A DNA stretch of 8,270 nt from Omnitrophica bacterium RIFOXYB12_FULL_50_7 (GTDB taxonomy: Bacteria > Omnitrophota > Omnitrophia > Omnitrophales > Aquincolibacteriaceae). A program made the translations under genes and the position numbers. Below the pieces are notes generated by a model that made no database searches, was not told the DNA's origin, and was given only the letters and a program-made list of their open reading frames with translations. The DNA lies in NCBI GenBank assembly GCA_001804345.1, contig MHFU01000056.1, positions 45,495 through 53,764 on the forward strand. The letters run 5' to 3'. Below, one piece after another: positions 6,001 to 8,270 of the stretch. Within the stretch, counting starts at the first letter, position 1. Each line of letters opens with the position of its first letter.

Positions 6001-8270
6001 CGATCTCGACATCCCCGAACTCCGTAATCGCCGGCTTTTTGTTATTTCTCCGCTCGGAGTCACATGGTACCGGTACCAACAGACTCTGGATGTTTTTAAG
6101 CCGGAATGGGATGAGTATTATTCAATGGTTATCGGAAAAAGCATCCCGCAAATCAACGCGGAGCTTTTAGGACACGAAGTCCTTGGAGACTGCGGGATCG
6201 AGTTAGAAATCGATCTTCGCCCAGGAAGAATGGGACCGTGGGACGGTCGACGGTCCGAAGTAAGAGATACGAGCTCTTCGAGGGAGGAATTGCGAAATTC
6301 CAAATCTCGCGAGAGCTTGAGACGTAAGATGCCGGAAGGACTGCGTCTGATTTCAGAGATCATTATTCGACCGGAAGACTTTGAGCGCCGCATTCGCGAA
6401 AACGATTTTCCAGATCTCAAAGGGCTTCGCTTAGGCGCGACAAATGCGGATGGGATATTCTCCTTTTATCCTATTGCGAATTATCGATTTCCGTGGCCAG
6501 CGCTTGGTTTTCAGGATAAGGGTTGGGAAGGTGTGATTACCGAAAGCGGTATTCAAGACGGATATTTCCAGTTCACGGTAAAGCTCACTAAAGATGGCAA
6601 AGAACCCATCTTTCGCACTTTTCAAATCGGTCCTTACACAAGGGAATTATCAGGACAAAAAAAAGAAAAGGGCAAAACGAAGGACGTTTTAGATATCGAT
6701 GACCGACTCGGCTTGAGGGCCCTTTCTGAGATCGTCAAACAGCCGGAAGATTTTGAGCGACGCATTCGCGAAAAAGATTTTCCCGATCTCAAAGGCCTCC
6801 GCCTGGGCGCGACCAACCCGAGTGGAGTGTTTTCTTTTTCCCCCTTCCCTTATTTTCCATTCCCGTGGCCAGCGCTTGGTTTTCATGAAGAGGGTTGGGA
6901 AGGTGTGATTACCGAAAGCAGTGTTCAAAACGGATATTTCCAATTTACGATAAAACTTTCCAAAGAAAACGAAGAACCTATCTTCCGCACTTTCCAAATA
7001 GGCCCCTACACAAGGCAGTTGCCTGGTCATGAGAAAGAAACAGGGAAAAGCAAAACCGTTCTTGATATTGATGACCGGCTCGGGCTGAGAGCTCTTGCTG
7101 AGATCATCCAACAACCGGAAAATTTCGAACGGCGTATTCGCGAAAAAAACTTTCCCAATCTCAAAGGTCTTCGCATGGGCGCGACAAATCCGAAAGGAAT
7201 GTTTGTCTTTTCTCCGATTCCGCATTTTCAGTTTCATTGGTCGACGCTTGGTTTTTATGAAGCGGGTTGGGAAGGCGTTTTTACCGAAAGCGGTATTCAA
7301 AACGGGCATTTTCAATTTGTGGTTCGATTTTCAAAAGGGGACAAGTTTTTTTACAGAATTTTCCAGGTAGGTTCTTATACCAGGAGCTTGTACGGAGCAG
7401 AAGAAAAAAAAGGAACCGTGATAAAAGTTCTCAATCTTATATCCCTACAGATTCTCGAACGTTTAACCAATGAAGAACATCTGTGGAGCCATCTGAAAGA
7501 AGCGTCCTCTCCGTACGATGCGACGGCTAAGCGAGAGCTTTTTGCCGCTTTTGAAAATATCATGGCGACCCTGGGTCCCCAAGAGCAGGAAATCGCGTCT
7601 CATCTTACCGAAGGAGGAGAAGATGAAATAATCATGGCAGAGCTCGGCTGTTCGCAAACCAATGTGCAAAGCGTCAGGCAAAAACTCCAGGAAGGATTAG
7701 CGGCTTTTGTGCGTGTGGATCCGACCCTGGCCACACCGGGTGTGGCCGAGGGTGAAAAGAGCGCGTTCGCCAGAGATGAGCAGGCGGTCAAGGCGGCAAG
7801 GAATGCCATGGTGGTGGTGCTCAGCGGGCCGAGCGGTGCAGGGAAGAGCACCTTCTTTGCGACATTTCGCAAAAAACATAGTGCGCGCATGTTTACACCG
7901 CCGCTGACTACGACAAGAAAGCCGCGCGACGGAGAGAAGGAGGGAGAAAAGTATCATTTTGTGAGCGAGGAGGAATTCAGAAGAATGAATGAGGCCGGAG
8001 AGATACTCTTCCCCAGAAAGGCGTCCGGCATCTATTACGGTACTTCGGCGCGGTACCTTTCCAGGATCATCGAGGAAAACCGCGCGGGCAATATCACTGT
8101 ATTAGAGACGAACAATGTTCCCGGACTTCGCAAGATGAAAGAGTTCTTCCATTCCCTCAAAATTCTGACTGTTCTGAATGATGATCCCGGGAATTTTACG
8201 GACCCGGATAAGAGGGCAAAGCTGGAAAAGGACCTCGCGGCCCGCCTGCGGGGGCGCAGCACCATGTCGG
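1..8270 (+). CDS. Giant multidomain protein, internal fragment (both ends outside the window)
   Basis: One reading frame (codons start at 2, 5, 8 ...) is open across the full window: 2756 codons, no stop, coherent protein sequence throughout. No gene in this frame can begin or end here with a stop, so all recognised domains belong to one polypeptide. Domain order: helical region, membrane segment, unknown region, kinase-like, arginase-fold, GHKL ATPase-like, JAMM-like, three tandem repeats, helix-turn-helix, guanylate kinase. Domain borders are marked by RSE-x-R peptides and by translated palindromes. The length exceeds almost all bacterial proteins. Giant genes of this style are known in Omnitrophota, which I favour as the source by inference. 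The alternative, a chance fusion of decayed genes, is unlikely because no stop or frameshift interrupts any domain. Overall function is unknown. Confidence 0.95.
2..1096 (+). other. Unrecognised helical region (residues 1-365)
   Basis: This part of the giant protein matches no family I recognise. It is rich in Leu, Glu, Lys, Phe and Gln with few glycines, as in a long alpha-helical bundle; examples are the stretches around 640-800 (KTFLPEEKVKKEILRAF and ESSNRLKAAQESLREIF). There is no signal peptide or membrane segment. Towards its end it turns acidic and proline-rich (residues about 335-360, with EEGGLLEEGPQSEE), which looks like a flexible tail leading to the next linker. Its true N-terminal boundary lies upstream of the window. 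It could be a scaffold or protein-binding segment, but nothing in the sequence fixes a role. Confidence 0.5.
1117..1172 (+). repeat. Translated palindromic repeat, copy A
   Basis: Bases 1117-1161 are identical to 7717-7761, and the match continues to 1172 with a single mismatch (g1162 against c7762). Within it GGCCACAC and GTGTGGCC flank a CGG loop (1129-1147). CCCT before and AGGG after extend the stem across one bulged G. In the giant gene's frame it reads DPTLATPGVAEGEK, and it follows directly on the RSELR linker peptide at 1100-1114. A repeated hairpin carried in frame inside a gene is like the palindromic elements found inside Rickettsia genes; the comparison is by structure only. Confidence 0.85.
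1166..1228 (+). repeat. Cluster of three further short inverted repeats in the linker
   Basis: Directly after copy A come three more perfect palindromes: TTCGCC-AAA-GGCGAA (1166-1180); GAATCCG at 1178-1184 paired with CGGATTC at 1193-1199; and TCCGCCT-C-AGGCGGA (1214-1228). The 7-mer GAATCCG occurs three times in alternating orientation (1178-1184, reversed at 1193-1199, again at 1211-1217). The last two copies form 8-base arms, GCGGATTC (1192-1199) and GAATCCGC (1211-1218). The encoded peptide (GESVHQRIPLKDESASGGE) is hydrophilic and looks like linker. This downstream cluster is absent after copy B. Confidence 0.75.
1358..1606 (+). other. Hydrophobic membrane segment, probably 3 transmembrane helices
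   Basis: Residues about 456-533 are strongly hydrophobic: first IGVAAMIVTNWAADVFF, then AGTVLGALWFGSVAGFWLL running into AGVVFTAGALLFIEGG, then LVRLFLIYPVFKLIWPQVF. Charged residues are nearly absent within each run. The pattern fits two to four membrane-spanning helices. The run is preceded by a basic stretch (VKRYQR) and followed by SKKG, both plausible cytoplasmic-side charges. If it does insert in a membrane, the giant protein is membrane-anchored internally, with the upstream region and the downstream enzyme-like domains placed on the same or opposite sides according to the helix count. No family was recognised. Confidence 0.7.
1607..2330 (+). other. Unrecognised soluble region after the membrane segment (residues 536-777)
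   Basis: I recognise no family here. The sequence is mixed alpha/beta with many aromatic and basic residues. A very basic patch lies at about 1868-1925 (KFKIRRAREKHTKQK). The stretch near 2060-2095 (GTRPTLILGGTKQLSEIKQF) looks like a beta strand, a Gly-rich turn and a helix. The last 100 bases are Ser/Gly/Asp-rich and low in hydrophobic residues, and end at an RAEVR peptide (2336-2350) of the RSE-x-R type, which marks the next domain boundary. It may be a cytoplasmic partner domain of the membrane segment. Confidence 0.4.
2351..3061 (+). other. Unrecognised alpha/beta region, faintly acetyltransferase-like (residues 784-1020)
   Basis: The run from about 2560 to 2720 has the order of elements seen in GNAT acetyltransferases: strand HLVVFKKG, turn, strand VIWGYAPYE, then DLRWYVFEE followed by a Lys/Arg-rich loop and a helix FSSVFLEGLLEIT. 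The loop (ENRNKESRKDG) sits where GNATs carry the acetyl-CoA-binding R/Q-x-x-G-x-G/A motif, but that motif is not intact, so this is at best a degenerate or very divergent member. The second half (FLIRNDFLPQGHEGHELVG) could be the end of the same fold. The tail (about 2975-3060) is Ala/Glu/Pro-rich linker. I would not assign a function. Confidence 0.3.
3062..3943 (+). other. Ser/Thr protein-kinase-like domain with HRE in place of HRD
   Basis: The domain has the order of a Hanks-type kinase: strand-3 lysine in VVIKAS (Lys1065, 3194), helix-C glutamate in QNEIRTLE (Glu1083, 3248), hinge-like WIAMEYLEGETM, catalytic loop VIHRELKPDNIF (3464-3499), metal-binding Asp1177 in ILDYAFS (3530), the APE position as MPVEHL (3611-3628), the DxW-S-x-G equivalent DIYALGAILYE (3665-3697), and the late conserved Arg in GTRYTSAKAM. 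Three departures matter. The catalytic Asp of HRD is Glu1159 (3476). DFG is DYA. The nucleotide-binding loop keeps hardly any glycines (LPSSGEQADFYTA). ATP and metal ligands are otherwise present, so reduced or atypical activity, or a pseudokinase switch, are both possible. It is flanked by linkers within the giant protein. Confidence 0.88.
3989..4013 (+). repeat. Imperfect hairpin in the linker after the kinase domain
   Basis: CCCGCC and GGCGGG flank a GGT loop (3994-4008). The arms extend to CTTGCCCCGCC and GGCGGGACAAG with one C/A mismatch. It is translated as part of LAPPVAGQAETSPH and sits 17 bases before the RSEMR linker peptide (4031-4045), so it is another palindrome at a domain border. 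Confidence 0.6.
4046..4798 (+). other. Arginase-fold (UPF0489 / peptide-arginase-like) domain
   Basis: Three motifs match the dinuclear-metal site of the ureohydrolase fold. WGGQHN (4253-4270; His1422) corresponds to the arginase GGDHS motif. HVDQHFD (4349-4369; Asp1452, His1454, Asp1456) corresponds to DAHxD. FDVDITVD (4574-4597; Asp1526 and Asp1528) corresponds to the SxDxDxxDP motif. All six usual metal ligands are present. The spacing from the second to the third motif, about 70 residues, is shorter than the roughly 100 of true arginases and fits the UPF0489 group, which includes enzymes that convert arginine to ornithine inside peptides. The final Pro of the third motif is missing. A role in modifying arginine residues of a protein or peptide is a family-based inference. 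The neighbours are the kinase-like and ATPase-like domains. Confidence 0.75.
4799..4963 (+). other. Inter-domain linker with two RSE-x-R peptides
   Basis: This hydrophilic Ala/Arg/Glu/Ser-rich stretch has no predicted core. It contains RSESR (4823-4837) and RSEMR (4910-4924), two members of the linker peptide found at most domain borders in this gene. A small inverted repeat, CTGCCA (4838-4843) with TGGCAG (4855-4860), lies between them. I see no functional motif beyond a flexible tether. Confidence 0.6.
4964..5524 (+). other. GHKL / histidine-kinase-type ATP-binding domain, partly degenerate
   Basis: FDFILTEMIKNAIVHGHK (5210-5263) matches the N-box of HATPase_c domains (E-x-x-x-N-A-x-x-H), with Glu1742 and Asn1746 in place. 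The strand VLRLRVSNQ (5315-5341) sits where the DxGxG (G1) box is expected, but has SNQ instead of an Asp and glycines. The end, HTGSDGRTTAEIEIPL, fits the last Gly-rich turn and strands of the fold. No phospho-acceptor histidine domain is visible upstream, so this is closer to RsbW-like or stand-alone GHKL modules than to a full sensor kinase. Because the adenine-contacting Asp and the lid glycines are not clear, ATP binding may be weak or lost. It follows the arginase-fold domain and precedes a strong palindrome. Confidence 0.7.
5528..5556 (+). repeat. Perfect 13-bp inverted repeat with CGG loop, translated in frame
   Basis: CCCAAGATAAAGT (5528-5540) and ACTTTATCTTGGG (5544-5556) are exact reverse complements around the three bases CGG. 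The frame reads through it as PKIKSDFILG. No T-run follows (next bases are GGAAGCC), so it does not look like an intrinsic terminator. It sits between the GHKL-like domain and the RSEVR peptide at 5567-5581. Confidence 0.85.
5582..6226 (+). other. JAB/JAMM metallopeptidase-like domain
   Basis: The core is FIGHVHPP (5936-5959) followed by LPSSDDLD (5987-6010), which matches the JAMM signature HxHP...S-x-x-D: His1982, His1984, Ser1998 and Asp2001. An upstream Glu expected in this fold may be Glu1946 in STPREQEIAI (5825-5854). After the motif, RRLFVISPLGVTWYRY gives the following strand. The gap between the second His and the Ser is 14 residues, longer than the usual 9-10, so this is a divergent member. 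JAMM domains are zinc-dependent isopeptidases or peptidases that often release ubiquitin-like or sulfur-carrier proteins; here the substrate is unknown. The first 80 residues (helical, KRWFFLQGIRKFVRSA) may be an N-terminal part of the same unit. Confidence 0.7.
6227..6340 (+). other. Linker with RSEVR and two degenerate copies, preceded by a small palindrome
   Basis: GACCGT (6234-6239) and ACGGTC (6243-6248) form a short hairpin around GGG. Directly after it the protein has RSEVR (6251-6265), then SREELR (6278-6295) and SRESLR (6305-6322), which read like decayed copies of the same linker peptide in tandem. This marks the border between the JAMM-like domain and the triple repeat. Confidence 0.6.
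6341..6712 (+). repeat. Tandem repeat unit 1 (124 residues)
   Basis: First of three consecutive units with a period of exactly 372 bases. It starts at LRLISEI and ends at VLDIDDRLG. Conserved landmarks shared with the other units are PEDFERRIRE, DLKGLRLGATN, PWPALGF, GWEGVITES, GYFQFT, and FRTFQIGPYTR. Hand alignment gives about 73% identity to unit 2 at the protein level. The fold is unknown; the first 30 residues look helical and the rest looks beta-rich with many aromatic residues. The Lys-rich tail and VLDIDDRLG act as the connector to the next unit. Confidence 0.9.
6713..7084 (+). repeat. Tandem repeat unit 2 (124 residues)
   Basis: The second unit runs from LRALSEI to VLDIDDRLG, the same length as unit 1. 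Long stretches of DNA are identical to unit 1, for example around GGTTGGGAAGGTGTGATTAC and CCGTGGCCAGCGCTTGG, which points to a fairly recent duplication. Changes cluster in the connector and in the aromatic loop between FSF and FPWPALGF. Confidence 0.9.
7085..7441 (+). repeat. Tandem repeat unit 3 (more diverged, shortened end)
   Basis: The third unit begins at LRALAEI. It keeps FERRIRE, LKGLR-x-GATN, LGF, GWEGV, TESGIQNG, FQF and YTR. The FPWPAL segment has become FHWSTL, and FRTFQIGP has become YRIFQVGS. The connector VLDIDDRLG is replaced by VLNLIS, leading straight into the next domain, so the unit is a few residues short. It is the most diverged of the three, consistent with being the oldest or least constrained copy. 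Confidence 0.85.
7442..7708 (+). other. Sigma-70 region-4-like helix-turn-helix
   Basis: The pattern IMATLGPQEQEIASHL (7559-7606) followed by DEIIMAELGCSQTNVQSVRQKLQEGL (7622-7699) matches region 4 of sigma-70 family factors, where the common form is L-x-x-L-P-x-x-x-R-x-x-x, then E-I-A-x-x-L-G-x-S-x-x-T-V-x-x-x-x-x-R/K-x-x-L. The first 35 residues form an added helix (LERLTNEEHLWSHLKEA). No regions 2 or 3 are present, so this is not a sigma factor by itself; it may be a DNA-binding or protein-docking helix-turn-helix. The basic residues of a DNA-contacting helix are few (only Arg and Lys near the end), so DNA binding is uncertain. Confidence 0.6.
7717..7772 (+). repeat. Translated palindromic repeat, copy B
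   Basis: This is the second copy of the element at 1117-1172: 45 identical bases (7717-7761), then one mismatch, then ten more identical bases. It carries the same GGCCACAC-CGG-GTGTGGCC hairpin (7729-7747) and the same encoded peptide DPTLATPGVAEGEK in the same frame. It lies between the helix-turn-helix and the guanylate-kinase domain. After 7772 the sequence departs from copy A and the later palindromes are lost. Confidence 0.85.
7796..8270 (+). other. Guanylate-kinase-type domain, cut by the window end
   Basis: The P-loop is intact: LSGPSGAGKST (7820-7852; GPSGAGKS is residues 2609-2616). It is followed by TTTRKPRDGEKEGEKYHFVS, which matches the GMP-binding arm of guanylate kinases (Arg, Arg and Tyr in place), IYYGTS (8030-8047), and the lid region AARLRGRSTMS near the window end. 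The expected length is about 200 residues; roughly 158 are present. Two acidic guanine contacts look lost: the Glu in the usual F-x-E-x-A segment is Phe2670 (8009), and LDID reads LETN, so the second Asp is Asn2704 (8111). ATP binding is likely, but GMP specificity is doubtful. It may phosphorylate another nucleotide or serve as a binding domain, as in the kinase-inactive guanylate-kinase domains of eukaryotic scaffold proteins. A normal gmk gene would be a separate single-domain protein. Confidence 0.88.

Noticed and set aside
6689..7315. Minus-strand open frame of 208 codons with internal repeats
   Set aside because: The repeats are the mirror image of the 372-base tandem units on the + strand, whose protein repeat is well conserved; the minus-strand reading is a by-product.
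6341..7441. CRISPR array or rRNA-type repeat
   Set aside because: The units are 372 bases long, contiguous and coding, without short repeats separated by unique spacers.
7610..7631. Ribosome-binding site (GAAGGAGGAG) with ATG at 7623 starting a new gene
   Set aside because: That ATG is in another frame and reaches a stop after two codons; the giant frame runs on unbroken.

Overview
The whole window lies inside one very large protein-coding gene on the + strand. The frame whose first full codon is at position 2 stays open for all 2756 codons, with no start or stop that could bound it here. Both gene ends therefore lie outside the window, and I see no intergenic space, promoter, terminator, RNA gene, insertion sequence or CRISPR array. 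Residue numbers below count the codon at position 2 as residue 1.

The polypeptide is a chain of unrelated domains joined by short, charged, low-complexity linkers. In order: (1) a helical region I do not recognise (2-1096); (2) a linker built from palindromic DNA (1097-1240); (3) a hydrophobic membrane segment (about 1358-1606) and an unrecognised soluble region (1607-2330); (4) an unrecognised alpha/beta region with a faint acetyltransferase-like look (2351-3061); (5) a Ser/Thr protein-kinase-like domain with a changed catalytic residue (3062-3943); (6) an arginase-fold domain of the UPF0489/peptide-arginase type with all its metal ligands (4046-4798); (7) a GHKL/histidine-kinase-type ATP-binding domain (4964-5524); (8) a JAB/JAMM metallopeptidase-like domain (5582-6226); (9) three tandem 124-residue repeats of unknown family (6341-7441); (10) a sigma-70 region-4-like helix-turn-helix (7442-7708); (11) a guanylate-kinase domain cut off by the window end (7796-8270).

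Two features recur between domains. One is a short peptide of the form R-S/A-E-x-R, encoded by similar DNA. The other is a set of strong inverted repeats that are translated in frame. One of these, 45 identical bases, occurs twice exactly 6600 bases apart.

A giant multidomain gene with RSE-x-R linkers and a mix of signalling, peptidase and nucleotide-kinase folds resembles the enormous genes of Omnitrophota (former OP3), where proteins of tens of thousands of residues are known. That assignment is inference from memory and architecture, not proof. The mix of phospho-signalling, protein-modifying and peptidase-like modules, some with altered catalytic residues, suggests a modular regulatory or effector giant protein rather than a metabolic enzyme. 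Its substrate and role cannot be read from this window.
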